Assembly (NCBI GenBank): GCA_036489975.1 | Contig: DASXES010000053.1 | Span: 1 to 64,000 of the forward strand | Length of the DNA: 64,000 nucleotides | From: Roseiarcus sp036489975 | Lineage (GTDB): Bacteria; Pseudomonadota; Alphaproteobacteria; Rhizobiales; Beijerinckiaceae | Direction of reading: 5' to 3' | Shown: one piece after another, positions 1 to 8,757 of the stretch | Numbering within the stretch: the stretch's first letter is position 1 | Layout: the number at the start of each line of letters is the position of its first letter | The notes under the pieces: model-generated | Told to the model about the DNA's origin: nothing | Database searches by the model: none | Seen by the model: the letters and a program-made list of their open reading frames with translations, nothing else | Translations under genes and position numbers: made by a program

Positions 1-1
1 G

Positions 2-790
2 CGCCGGGCGGGATCGGGCGAGACCTTCTGGCAATTTCGGCCGTTTCTCTCCGGCGAACCCTCGTCGCGAGTCGACTGGCGTCGCTCGGCCCGTGAAGAA
101 CGCGCTTTCGTCCGCGAGCGCGAATGGGAGGCGGCGCATACAGTCTGGATCTGGTTCGACCGCTCCGCCTCGATGCGATTCGCGTCCAGTCTGGCGCCGG
201 CGCCGAAAATCGACCGGGCGGCGTTGTTGGCGCTGGCTTTCGCGGATCTTTGCGTGCGCGGCGGCGAGCGCGCAGGTCTGCTTGGCCTCACGCGACCCTT
301 GGCGACGCAGGGCGTCGTCGAGCGCTTCGCCGAGGCGATTGCGACCGACGAGCGCCTTACAGGCTCTTCGCAAGCCGCTTTGCCGCCCGCGCTGCCCGCT
401 GCGCCACGCTCAATGGTCCTGCTGATCGGCGATTTTCTTTCCGAGCCCGAGGACGTGGCGCGTGCGATCCGCGCAGTGAGCGCGGAGGGGGCGATCGGCG
501 AACTTGTGATGATCGCCGATCCGATCGAGGAGACCTACCCGTTCTCCGGCAACACGGAGTTTCTCGATCCCACCGGCTCCCTGAGGGTGCTCACCCCCAG
601 GGCGCAGAGCTTGCGCGACGCGTATCTCGCGCGTCTTGCGGCCCATCGCCAAGCGATCCGGACGATCTGCGCCAGCTCGGGCTGGGGCATGAGCATCCAT
701 CGGACGGATGGATCGCCGGCCGAGATGTTGCTGGCCTTGCGCATGCGTCTTTCGGCGCCGGAGCCGAATGCGGGCCTGAGGAGCGCCTGA
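2..790 (+). CDS. DUF58 domain protein (5' end outside window)
   Basis: The frame is open from base 2, so the start lies to the left. The visible 262 residues include the hallmark of DUF58 proteins: a DWRRSARE motif (the usual D-x-R-x-x-A/S segment), then HTVWIWFDRSASM, a von Willebrand A-like strand with a metal-site-like D-x-S-x-S arrangement. In this family DUF58 proteins are encoded with MoxR AAA+ ATPases and BatA-type membrane proteins and are thought to act in metallo-chaperone or envelope-stress complexes. The next gene starts 3 bp after the stop, so this is the first visible gene of an operon. A MoxR ATPase would be expected just left of the window, but that is inference. Confidence 0.85.
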   Translation, partial: RRAGSGETFWQFRPFLSGEPSSRVDWRRSAREERAFVREREWEAAHTVWIWFDRSASMRFASSLAPAPKIDRAALLALAFADLCVRGGERAGLLGLTRPLATQGVVERFAEAIATDERLTGSSQAALPPALPAAPRSMVLLIGDFLSEPEDVARAIRAVSAEGAIGELVMIADPIEETYPFSGNTEFLDPTGSLRVLTPRAQSLRDAYLARLAAHRQAIRTICASSGWGMSIHRTDGSPAEMLLALRMRLSAPEPNAGLRSA

Positions 791-793
791 ACG

Positions 794-3580
794 ATGTTCG
801 GACTGCCGCTCGCTTTCGCTGCTCCTGCCGTCCTGGCGGCGCTGGTTGGCCTCGTTGGGCTCTATTTTCTGTTGCGCGTCACGCCGCCAAGCCCGCGGCA
901 GGCGATATTCCCGCCGCTGCGCCTTCTTCTTGGGCTCGATCCGAACGAAACGACCCCGGCGCGCACCCCGTGGCCGATCCTGGCGCTTCGACTCGCGATC
1001 GGGGCGCTCATCATCCTGGCGATGGCCGAGCCGTTGTGGAACAGCCTGGTCGCGCTCTCGGGATCTGGCCCGCTCCTGATTGTGATCGACGATGGATTTG
1101 CTGCGGCTCCCGCCTGGGAGAAGCGAATCGATTTCGCCCGCGAGCGCGCGGCGGCGGCGGCTCGGTCCGGTCGGATTGTTGCGATTGACGCCGTGTCGCA
1201 GGGCGGACAGGACATTGTCCCGCTCGACAGGTCGGGGATTGAGGGTCGGCTGCGGTCGCTGGCCCCGGTCCCTTATGCGCCTGACCGCGCGGCGGCGGCG
1301 CCGGCGATCGAGCGCTTTCTCGCCCACGAGCCGAAGACGGATATTTTATGGATCGCTGACGGGGTCGAGCTCGGCGGGGCGAGCTCCTTTTCAGCCCGGC
1401 TTGCGTCGGTCGCCAAGTCGGTGGAAGTCGTGACCGACGGCAGGGGCGCGCTCGCGCTTGCCGGGGCCGACAATGAGGCGGGAGCGCTGACCGCCCGACT
1501 CACGCGATCGGATTTGCACGCGCCAGCGACTGGCGCAGTGCGCGCCCTTGATGTTCAAGGGCGCGAAGTCGGGCGGGCGGCTTTTGATTTCGGCGCCAAA
1601 TCGGTCGTTGACGCCCGTTTCGATCTACCGGTCGAACTGCGCAATGACGTGACCCAGGTCATTATCGATGGCGAACGTTCGGCCGGCGCGACATGGCTCA
1701 TTGACGAGCGCTCGCGCCGCCGTCGGGTCGCCATTGTTTCTGGAGCGAGCGCCGATGTCGCGCAGCCGCTGCTTGCGCCTAGCTACTATCTCAAGCGCGC
1801 GCTGCAGCCCTTCGCCGATGTCAGCGAGTGGCATGATTCCTCGACCGATCCGATCGTATCGCTGCTCGCGCAGAAGCCTTCGGTGCTGGTGCTCGCGGAC
1901 ATGAGCGTGGCGCCGGGCCCGGAATTGGACGCGATCAACCAGTTCCTTGACAACGGCGGCGTGTTGCTGCGTTTCGCCGGCACCCATCTCGCCGCTGGCG
2001 ACGACACCCTGACGCCTACGGCTCTTCGTCGCGGCGGTCGCCTGCTTGGCGGCGCATTATCCTGGGAAAGCCCGAAGCACATTGCGCCGTTCGAGGCGGG
2101 GAGCCCTTTCTTTGGCCTCGCCGCGCCAAATGAAGTCACGGTGACGCGTCAGGTGCTGGCCGAGCCGGAAACGGGACTTGCCGAAAAGACTTGGGCGCGC
2201 CTCGCAGACGGGACGCCGCTCGTCACAGCGGAGCGGCGCGGCAAGGGTCTGATCGTGCTATTCCATGTTACCGCCGACACGACCTGGTCGAATCTCCCGC
2301 TGTCGGGCCTGTTCGTCGACATGCTGCGCCGGATCGTCGCGGAAGCCGACGCGCCCGGCCAGGGGGCTACGAAAGCGAAGGTGGGGGAGCATGGTGTCGT
2401 GCGGCCGCCCCTGCGCACGCTGAGCGGTTTCGGCGTTCTGGGCCCGCCGCCGCCGCAGGCTGAACCGATTGGCGATGATTTTTCTGGCGCTGGCGATGCG
2501 CTTCACCCTCCGGGCTTTTACGGAACACGGGAATCGTCACGGGCCGTCAATGCGTTGGCTACCGGCGAGACGCTGGCGCGCGCCAATTATGGAGCCCTTG
2601 TAGTTCATGAAGGCGCGCTCGCGATCGCGCCGCCGATCGATCTGCGCCGCTGGCTCCTCCCGGCGGCTCTCGTCGGCTTGATGATCGACGCGTTGGTATC
2701 CATTTGGCTGGTCGGCGGCGCCCCCTTGCGCCGCAAAGGAGCGCTCGCCGCCGCCCTCGCCCTGGCCGCCGCCCTTGGCCTCGCCGCCGCCCCGCACCAG
2801 GCCCGCGCCGCCGAGTCGGCGCCGGTCTCCGATCGCGACATGGATGCGGCCCTGTCCACCCGGCTCGCCTATGTCGTGACCGGCGACGCATCGGTTGACG
2901 AGACCTCGAAGCTGGGATTGACGGCTCTGACGCGGGTGCTCGCGTCCCGCACCTCGGCGGAGCTTGCCGAACCCGTGGCGCTCGATCCGGCGCGCGACGA
3001 ACTGGCTTTCTATCCGCTCATCTATTGGCCGATCGTCGCCGGCCTGCCGCAACCCAAACCTGAAGCGCGCACGCGCATCGCCGCATTCATGAAAAACGGC
3101 GGCACGATGGTTTTCGACACCCGCGACGCGTTGACCGCCCGCCCCGGCGGGCCGCCGACCGCTGAGGCGCTTTGGCTGCGCACCTTTCTGGAGGGGGTCG
3201 ACGTGCCCGAGCTCGAACCGGTTCCCCATGATCACGTGTTGACGAAGACCTTCTATCTGCTGGACCGCATTGTCGGCCGCACGGCGATCGGACAGACCTG
3301 GATTGAGGCGCTCCCGCCGCCCGACCCTAACGACCACGTTCGGCGCCCGGCGCGCGCGGGTGACAGCGTCTCGCCCATCGTGATCGCGTCCGACGATCTT
3401 GCGGCCGCATGGGCGGAGGACGCCGACGGGCGCCCGCTCTATCCGCTTATTCCCGGTGGGGCCCGCCAGCGCGAACTTGCGCTACGCAGCGGCGTCAATC
3501 TCGTGATGTACACGCTCACCGGCAATTACAAGGCGGACCAGGTTCACGCGAAGGACATTCTCGAAAGGCTGACTCGTTGA
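794..3580 (+). CDS. BatA-like / DUF4159 membrane protein
   Basis: 928 residues. The N-terminus has two hydrophobic segments (about residues 5-30 and 60-85) around the LYFLLRVTPPSPRQA motif typical of the BatA/aerotolerance N-terminal domain. The middle holds a VWA-like region (LLIVIDDGFAAAP). A further hydrophobic pair lies near residues 615-675. The C-terminal 230 residues (from about RLAYVVTGD) match the DUF4159 fold, with the FPLIYWP-like and GGTMVFDTRD stretches. It is co-transcribed with the DUF58 gene 3 bp upstream and overlaps the next gene at TTGA. The family assignment is firm. The biochemical role is unknown, probably envelope-associated work with the MoxR/DUF58 partner. Confidence 0.85.
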   Translation: MFGLPLAFAAPAVLAALVGLVGLYFLLRVTPPSPRQAIFPPLRLLLGLDPNETTPARTPWPILALRLAIGALIILAMAEPLWNSLVALSGSGPLLIVIDDGFAAAPAWEKRIDFARERAAAAARSGRIVAIDAVSQGGQDIVPLDRSGIEGRLRSLAPVPYAPDRAAAAPAIERFLAHEPKTDILWIADGVELGGASSFSARLASVAKSVEVVTDGRGALALAGADNEAGALTARLTRSDLHAPATGAVRALDVQGREVGRAAFDFGAKSVVDARFDLPVELRNDVTQVIIDGERSAGATWLIDERSRRRRVAIVSGASADVAQPLLAPSYYLKRALQPFADVSEWHDSSTDPIVSLLAQKPSVLVLADMSVAPGPELDAINQFLDNGGVLLRFAGTHLAAGDDTLTPTALRRGGRLLGGALSWESPKHIAPFEAGSPFFGLAAPNEVTVTRQVLAEPETGLAEKTWARLADGTPLVTAERRGKGLIVLFHVTADTTWSNLPLSGLFVDMLRRIVAEADAPGQGATKAKVGEHGVVRPPLRTLSGFGVLGPPPPQAEPIGDDFSGAGDALHPPGFYGTRESSRAVNALATGETLARANYGALVVHEGALAIAPPIDLRRWLLPAALVGLMIDALVSIWLVGGAPLRRKGALAAALALAAALGLAAAPHQARAAESAPVSDRDMDAALSTRLAYVVTGDASVDETSKLGLTALTRVLASRTSAELAEPVALDPARDELAFYPLIYWPIVAGLPQPKPEARTRIAAFMKNGGTMVFDTRDALTARPGGPPTAEALWLRTFLEGVDVPELEPVPHDHVLTKTFYLLDRIVGRTAIGQTWIEALPPPDPNDHVRRPARAGDSVSPIVIASDDLAAAWAEDADGRPLYPLIPGGARQRELALRSGVNLVMYTLTGNYKADQVHAKDILERLTR

Positions 3581-5688
3581 GCGCTTGGTCGATCGCGCTT
3601 TCACCCTTCCTCCCATGGCCGGCTGTTTACGCTCTGGCCGCGGCGGCGCTGGTGATCTCCGCCGCGCTCGTCTGGCGGGGCGTTCGCGGCGCATGGCTGC
3701 GGGCGCTCAGTATGGCGCTTCTGTTGCTCGCCCTGTGCGATCCCAATCTCGTGCAGGAGAACAGGCGTCCGCTGAAGGACATTGTCGCCGTGGTGGTCGA
3801 CCGCTCCGAGAGCCAGGACATCGGCGAGCGTCCCCAGCAGACGGATAAAGCTCGCGACGAACTCGAGGCGCGGCTCAAGGCGCTTGGAGACGTCGATCTG
3901 CGGGTCGTCGAAACGTCGCGAGACGAATCGGAAACCGAAGGGACCAAGCTGTTCGCGGCTTTGCGGGGAGCCCTGTCCGATGCGCCTCCCGACCGGGTCG
4001 GCGGGGCGATCATGATCACCGACGGCGACGCGCACGACATTCCGAAGTCCGCGGCCGCGCTTGGCTTCAACGCGCCCCTGCACGCATTGATCACTGGCCA
4101 TCAGGGTGAGCGGCAGCGGCGCATCGAGTTGGTCGAGGCGCCGCGTTACGGCATCGTCGGCAAGGATCAGGTCATCGAAGCTCGCGTCCTCGACAGCGAC
4201 GATCATGGCGAGCCGGCCAGGCTCACGGTGCGGCGCGACGGCGAGACGATCGCGACGATCGACGCCAAGGTCGGGGAGCGGATCGATGTGAAGGCGCATA
4301 TCGACCATCCCGGCCCCAACGTGATCGAACTCGAGGTCGCCCCGGTTCAAGGCGAAATCGCCGCCGACAGCAATCGCGCCGTGGTCAACATCGAGGGCGT
4401 GCGCGACAAACTCAGGGTGCTTCTGGTCTCGGGCAAGCCGCATCCCGGCGAGCGGATGTGGCGCAACCTCCTGAAATCCGACGCCAACGTCGATCTCGTG
4501 CATTTCACCATCCTGCGTCCGCCGGAGAAAGGCGCTGACGGCACGCCGATCAACGAGCTGTCGCTGATCGCCTTTCCGGTCGCCGATCTGTTCGGCCGCA
4601 AGATCAAGGACTTCGACCTCATCATCTTCGACCGCTACGCGCAGCAGTCGATTCTGCCCTACGTTTATTTGGAAAACATCGCCAATTACGTGCGTGACGG
4701 CGGCGCCCTGTTGATGGCGGAGGGGCCGGAGTTCTCCACTCCCGACGGCCTCTTCTATTCGCCGCTCGGCGCGATTTCGCCCGCCGAGCCGAGCGGCGAC
4801 GATGTCGAGACGCCCTACCGCGCCCAGGTGTCGGGGGAGGGGCAGAAGCATCCGGTCACCCGGGGCCTGAACGGCTTCGACGCCAACAATGGCCAGCCGA
4901 ATTGGGGGCGCTGGTTCCGGCTCACTGGCGCGAGGCCGACGGGCGGCATGACGGTGATGACCGGTCCGGACGACAAGCCGCTGCTCGTGCTGTCGCGGGT
5001 CGACAAGGGGCGCGTAGGCCTGCTGCTGAGCGACCAGATGTGGCTTTGGGCGCGCGGCTACGACGGCGGCGGACCTTACCTCGACCTTTTGCGCCGTCTG
5101 GCGCACTGGCTGATGAAGGAGCCCGATCTGGAAGAGGAGGCCTTGCGAGCCAGCGCCAAGGGCCGCGAGGTGACAGTCGAGCGGCAAAGCGTAAGCGGCG
5201 CGGTGCGGGACACCTATCTGGTCGCGCCGGACGGCAAGAAGACCAAGCTTGAGTTGACGCCCTATGCGCCGGGCCTCAGCCGCGCCCATGTGAACGTCAG
5301 CCGGTACGGTCTCTATCGCGCTGAGGACGGCGAACATGTCGCCCTGGTCAACGTCGGCCAGGAGAATCCGCTCGAAATGCGAGATGTCGTCTCGACGATC
5401 GAAAAGCTGCGTCCGATCGCCGAGGCGACCGGCGGCACGGTCCGTCGCATCGCGGGGGGCGCGGGTGGCGCGATCGCGATGCCGCGCGTCGTCGGCTTGA
5501 ACCCCTCTCCCAGCTATGGCGGCGGCGACTACATCGGAATCAAGCGAACGGGATCGACTGAACTGATTGGCGCGCGCTCGACGTCGCTCGCGTCCGGGTT
5601 CTTCGGCCTGGCGGTCCTGCTTGGTATGGTGACCCTCGCCTGGGTGAAGGAGAGCGGCGGCGTGAGGCGGACCCGGGACGAGGGTTAG
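3577..5688 (+). CDS. Membrane protein with glutamine-amidotransferase-like domain
   Basis: 703 residues. The start is set at TTG 3577, which overlaps the preceding stop (TTGA) and gives an N-terminus with two transmembrane segments (AVYALAAAALVISAALVW and ALSMALLLLALC). The VVVDRSESQ segment that follows is VWA-like, and near residues 330-470 there is a class I glutamine-amidotransferase-like region (LRVLLVSGKPHPGERMW, FDRYAQQSILP, GGALLMAEGPEF). A last transmembrane helix (SGFFGLAVLLGMVTLAWV) is near the C-terminus. I see no clear catalytic Cys of a working amidotransferase. This is the last gene of the DUF58/DUF4159 operon and is followed by a strong hairpin terminator. The role is unknown. 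An envelope complex with its two neighbours is inference. Confidence 0.8.
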   Translation: MSAWSIALSPFLPWPAVYALAAAALVISAALVWRGVRGAWLRALSMALLLLALCDPNLVQENRRPLKDIVAVVVDRSESQDIGERPQQTDKARDELEARLKALGDVDLRVVETSRDESETEGTKLFAALRGALSDAPPDRVGGAIMITDGDAHDIPKSAAALGFNAPLHALITGHQGERQRRIELVEAPRYGIVGKDQVIEARVLDSDDHGEPARLTVRRDGETIATIDAKVGERIDVKAHIDHPGPNVIELEVAPVQGEIAADSNRAVVNIEGVRDKLRVLLVSGKPHPGERMWRNLLKSDANVDLVHFTILRPPEKGADGTPINELSLIAFPVADLFGRKIKDFDLIIFDRYAQQSILPYVYLENIANYVRDGGALLMAEGPEFSTPDGLFYSPLGAISPAEPSGDDVETPYRAQVSGEGQKHPVTRGLNGFDANNGQPNWGRWFRLTGARPTGGMTVMTGPDDKPLLVLSRVDKGRVGLLLSDQMWLWARGYDGGGPYLDLLRRLAHWLMKEPDLEEEALRASAKGREVTVERQSVSGAVRDTYLVAPDGKKTKLELTPYAPGLSRAHVNVSRYGLYRAEDGEHVALVNVGQENPLEMRDVVSTIEKLRPIAEATGGTVRRIAGGAGGAIAMPRVVGLNPSPSYGGGDYIGIKRTGSTELIGARSTSLASGFFGLAVLLGMVTLAWVKESGGVRRTRDEG

Positions 5689-5844
5689 AGTCCCGCTTGC
5701 AATCCGGATCGACGCGCCGTCCTTGCCTGACGCGCCTTGCCCTGACCCGGTCGTTGAAGCCTTTGCGCCCGGCGGATCGGGCAGCCCTCGTCGATCCCGG
5801 CTTCCGCAACCAGAGCGCGAGCCATCGTGGAGGGGGCACGAAAA

Positions 5845-5881
5845 TAAGCGCCTGTAAACGCGCTTAAGCGCCCGTAAACGC
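5845..5881 (+). repeat. Two direct copies of a 17-bp motif
   Basis: TAAGCGCCTGTAAACGC (5845-5861) and TAAGCGCCCGTAAACGC (5865-5881) differ at one base and sit 20 bp apart, about two helical turns. A third partial GTAAA follows inside the adjacent hairpin. The same-face spacing would suit a protein-binding site, but the copies lie downstream of a gene. They could also be hairpin-forming debris. Confidence 0.6.
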
Positions 5882-5912
5882 TAGTAAATTGACTCCAATT
5901 TACTAGCGTTTA
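5875..5912 (+). terminator. Strong rho-independent terminator after the DUF4159 operon
   Basis: A perfect 17-bp stem (5875-5891 with 5896-5912, loop ACTC) is followed by TTTTTT at 5913-5918. It lies about 190 bp beyond the stop at 5688. The stem is AT-rich, unlike its surroundings. On the minus strand the same hairpin lacks a T-run directly after it. Confidence 0.85.
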
Positions 5913-5957
5913 TTTTTTCGAATCGAGCCTTTTCAAGAGGTTGCGAGCGTTTGGAAT

Positions 5958-6078
5958 AAAAAAATCCGCTCTCCCTTCGCGGCTCGCGCGCCGGTTGTGG
6001 TCAAGCCAGCGTCTTTCCTTTTGAAACAGCCGCCCCCGGCCGTCCGGCTGCCGGCCCGGGCGCGCGAGAAACTCCGAA
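5958..6078 (-). ncRNA. Candidate SOS-controlled short transcript
   Basis: A promoter at 6085-6112 reads leftward. No ATG or convincing reading frame with a ribosome-binding site follows it. About 118 bases on, the minus strand has a short CCGC...GCGG stem and then seven T (complement of 5958-5964), a weak intrinsic terminator. A frame open up to 5910 exists here but begins upstream of the promoter. A small RNA or a short leader is therefore the simplest reading. The whole 5689-6317 gap otherwise holds only the repeat and terminator listed above and no gene I can support. Confidence 0.3.
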
Positions 6079-6081
6079 TAA

Positions 6082-6112
6082 GAACATATAGAGAACATTT
6101 CCCGGTTGTCAA
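6082..6112 (-). promoter_or_regulatory. LexA box over a sigma70 promoter
   Basis: On the minus strand, TTGACA (6112-6107), a 16-bp spacer and TATATG (6090-6085) form a good promoter. Overlapping its -10 is GTTCTCTATATGTTC (6096-6082), an exact GTTC-N7-GTTC, the published LexA operator of alphaproteobacteria. The pairing of both signals argues against chance. Transcription would run left into the gap, away from the ligase gene. Confidence 0.7.
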
Positions 6113-6317
6113 GGCAAACCATCGCCAGCCGCGGCGACCCGGAAAAGGCCCCGGCCTTGCCCAGCCGGGCCGCCTCCCTTCGCCCTCCCGAGCGCGCCGC
6201 GAAAAGGTGGGGCCGGTTTTTCGCGACAAAGCGCGCCAAATCAGTGAAATCCAGAGCTTGGCTAGCGAACGCCAGCCAACCCGATCGCGCCGGGCTCAGG
6301 CTCCGGCGGACCGGAGG

Positions 6318-8153
6318 TCATAGGATGACCCGGCGGGACGGGCTGTCCGCGTAAAGCTCCTCGATTATCGCCGCCCGGCGGCTCAAGACGGCGCGCTGAT
6401 TGACCGAGCCTTTGTCCGTCAGTTCGCCGGTGTCGAGCGATGGTGGGTCGTCCATCAGGATGAGCCGGGCGAGACGCCGGGAGCTGCCGCCCGCCCCGGC
6501 GTTGAAGGTCTTGAGGAGGCTCGCGAACCGCTCGCGCACGTCGTCGCAGTCGAGAATCTCCGCTGGGGCCGCCGCGCCATTCCTCGAGCCGGCGAGTTCG
6601 CGGCAGGCCGCAAGGTTCGGAATGACGAGCGCGGCCGCTTCGTCGCGATCATGTCCGGCCACGACCACGTCGGTGACGTAAGGCGCGCAATGGGCGACGA
6701 ATCTGGCCCTCAGAGGGCCGACGCTGACCCATGCGCCGGTGGCGAGCTTGAAATCCTCCGCCACACGTCCGTCGAACAGGAAGCCGCGTTCGGGGTCGTT
6801 CTCATCGACGAAGCGCAGCGCGTCGCCGAATTTGTAGAACCCCTCCTCGTCAAACGCCGCTTCGCTCAGTTCGGGCTGGCGCCAATAGCCGGGGGTGACG
6901 CTCGGACTCTTCACCCGCGCCTCGAGCTTGCCGGCGTTGGGGACGAGCTTCAGCTCGACGCCGGGATTGGGCACCCCGATCACGCCGGGATCGCGCGCGC
7001 GCTCGGTGACGCTGATTGCCGAGGGGCCGGTCTCGGTCGAACCGAACGAGGTCAGCATCGGAACGATTTCGCCGATGGTTTCGACCCCCAGCCGCTCGAA
7101 CGCCTCGCGCACATGGGGCGCAAGCGCGGCGCCGGCGTAGGTGAACGCCTGCAGCCGCTTGAACAGGCTCCGTCGCAGCTCGGGGTCGGCCTCGAGCAAA
7201 GGCAGCAGCATCTCGAAGCCGCGCGGCACGTTGTAATAGACGGTCGGCGAGATCTCGCGCAGATTGCGGGCGGTCGCTTCGATCGCGCCCGGCAACGGCC
7301 GTCCCTCGTCGATGAAGAACGAGCCGCCATTGGCGAGCACGAGATTGAAATTGTTGTTGCCCCCGAACGTGTGGCTCCACGGCAGCCAGTCGATCAGCAC
7401 CGGCGGCTCCGCGGCGTAGCTCGGCGTGACGGCGCTGAGCATCGCCTGGTTCGACGTCATCATCCGGTGGGTATTGACGACGCCCTTGGGCGCGCCGGTC
7501 GAGCCTGATGTGAACAGGAGCTTGGCGATGGTGTCCGGTCCGACCTTCGCCTGCGCCCGGTCGACAACCTCGGTGGCCCTGGTCGACAGAAGCGCCTCGA
7601 ACGCGCTCGAGCGGCGCGACGCCGGCGCGTTCGCTCGCGTGACGATCTCGACCTCGTCGGGCACTGCCGCTTGGAGCGCCGGCAAAAACGGACCGCCGTC
7701 GTCGACGAACACGAGGCCCGGCGTGAGGACGGCGATAATCGCCTTGAGCTTGGCGAAATCCCTGGCGACAAGCGAATAGGGCGCCGAGACCGGGGCGTAG
7801 GGAACACCGGCGACCATCGCGCCAAGCCCGAGCAGCGCGTGATCGACGCTGTTGCCCGACAGGATCGCGACTGGGCGCTCGACGCTCAACTCACGATCGA
7901 TCAGGCCTTGGGCAACGGCGCGCGCGCCAGCCCGCGCCTCGCCATAGGTCACCTTGCGCCAGAATCCGCTTCCGTCACGCTCGGCCAGGAACACCCTCTC
8001 CGGCGCGACGGCTGCCCAATGATCGAGCCAGTCGGTCGCGGCGCGGGCGTGGGGGCTGAGCGGGTGCGGGGAGCGCGCCAGCATCACGCCGTCCGCCCGA
8101 CGCTCGACGATCACTTCCGGCGGACCGAGCGTCAGCTTCGTCCTCGTCGTCAT
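6318..8153 (-). CDS. Feruloyl-CoA synthase-like AMP-forming ligase
   Basis: 611 residues, usual length for the family. It has the adenylate-forming signatures: LFTSGSTGAPKGVVNTHR (ATP-phosphate loop), the LTSFGSTETGP segment (A5-like), GYWRQPE and the FLFDGRVAEDFKL hinge. The LIDWLPWSHTFGGNNNFN and YYNVPRGFEMLLP stretches are typical of the feruloyl-CoA synthase branch rather than acetate or fatty-acid ligases. It would join a hydroxycinnamate or related aryl acid to CoA. The start ATG has GGAGGAAGGG just upstream. A crotonase that could act on the product lies at 11131-11946 on the same strand, but a divergently read operon now separates them. The substrate is not proven. Confidence 0.8.
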   Translation of the reverse strand: MTTRTKLTLGPPEVIVERRADGVMLARSPHPLSPHARAATDWLDHWAAVAPERVFLAERDGSGFWRKVTYGEARAGARAVAQGLIDRELSVERPVAILSGNSVDHALLGLGAMVAGVPYAPVSAPYSLVARDFAKLKAIIAVLTPGLVFVDDGGPFLPALQAAVPDEVEIVTRANAPASRRSSAFEALLSTRATEVVDRAQAKVGPDTIAKLLFTSGSTGAPKGVVNTHRMMTSNQAMLSAVTPSYAAEPPVLIDWLPWSHTFGGNNNFNLVLANGGSFFIDEGRPLPGAIEATARNLREISPTVYYNVPRGFEMLLPLLEADPELRRSLFKRLQAFTYAGAALAPHVREAFERLGVETIGEIVPMLTSFGSTETGPSAISVTERARDPGVIGVPNPGVELKLVPNAGKLEARVKSPSVTPGYWRQPELSEAAFDEEGFYKFGDALRFVDENDPERGFLFDGRVAEDFKLATGAWVSVGPLRARFVAHCAPYVTDVVVAGHDRDEAAALVIPNLAACRELAGSRNGAAAPAEILDCDDVRERFASLLKTFNAGAGGSSRRLARLILMDDPPSLDTGELTDKGSVNQRAVLSRRAAIIEELYADSPSRRVIL

Positions 8154-8300
8154 CCCTTCCTCCCGTTCGGCGCGGTTTTCAACTGCTCAAAAGCGGGCGT
8201 CAACTCCACGCGCGAGGACGGCCCTGGCTTGGGCCCGGTTCGCGCCGAGAGCCGCAGCGCGGCGAGCCCCAGCCTGAGCGGAAGCCGCGGTGGAAAATCA

Positions 8301-8358
8301 TTCAACCAAGCGGTTGACATTATAAAATTGCCGACATACATTCAACTACATGGTTGAA
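8301..8358 (+). promoter_or_regulatory. Twin ArsR operators and promoter
   Basis: Two copies of the inverted repeat TTCAAC-N6-GTTGAA lie at 8301-8318 (last base C instead of A) and 8341-8358 (perfect), 40 bp apart. Between them are TTGACA at 8314-8319 and TACATT at 8337-8342, spaced 17 bp. The second operator covers the -10 edge and the ATG at 8350, so the encoded ArsR protein could block its own promoter. The predicted transcription start (about 8349) falls on the start codon. Confidence 0.75.
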
Positions 8359-8757
8359 TTACAGGCTCCAGAGCTGACCCCAATCTTCCATGCGCTCAGC
8401 GACGCCACCCGCCGGCGCATGCTGCTCGAGCTCGCCTCCGGCGAGCGGACGGTCGGCCAGCTCGCAGAACCTTTCGCCATGTCGCTGGCGGCGGCCTCGA
8501 AGCACATCAAGGTTCTCGAAAGCGCCGGACTGATCCAGCGCGAAGTGCGCGGGCGCGCCCATATCTGCCGCCTCGACCCGCGGCCGCTCGCCAGCGCGCA
8601 CGAGTGGCTCACCTTCTACGAGCGCTTCTGGACGGCGCGGCTCGACATTCTCGATCGGCTCCTGCGCGAGGAGGACGCGCGCAAGGCCGACGCGACCGAA
8701 GAATTTTCCGAAGCCAAAATTGCAACCCCGGACCCGACCCAAGGAGACGAGAGATGA
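8350..8757 (+). CDS. ArsR/SdpR-family transcriptional regulator
   Basis: 135 residues with a winged-helix domain at about 10-95: FHALSDATRRRMLLEL, then the recognition region MSLAAASKHIKVLESAGLI and the wing RGRAHICRLD. It lacks the Cys pair of metal sensors, which fits the branch coupled to SRPBCC/AHSA1 genes. The ATG at 8350 lies inside an operator and has no room for a ribosome-binding site, pointing to leaderless translation. It is the first gene of a five-gene operon and its stop overlaps the next start (ATGA). Confidence 0.9.
   Translation: MVELQAPELTPIFHALSDATRRRMLLELASGERTVGQLAEPFAMSLAAASKHIKVLESAGLIQREVRGRAHICRLDPRPLASAHEWLTFYERFWTARLDILDRLLREEDARKADATEEFSEAKIATPDPTQGDER

Noticed and set aside
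3601..5337. Long open frame on the minus strand
   Set aside because: It opposes the amidotransferase-like membrane gene, has no recognisable motif, and is explained by GC-rich codon bias leaving few stops in the shadow frame.
5910..6239. Minus-strand frame through the LexA promoter
   Set aside because: It starts upstream of the promoter, has no ribosome-binding site, and the residue pattern resembles no family.
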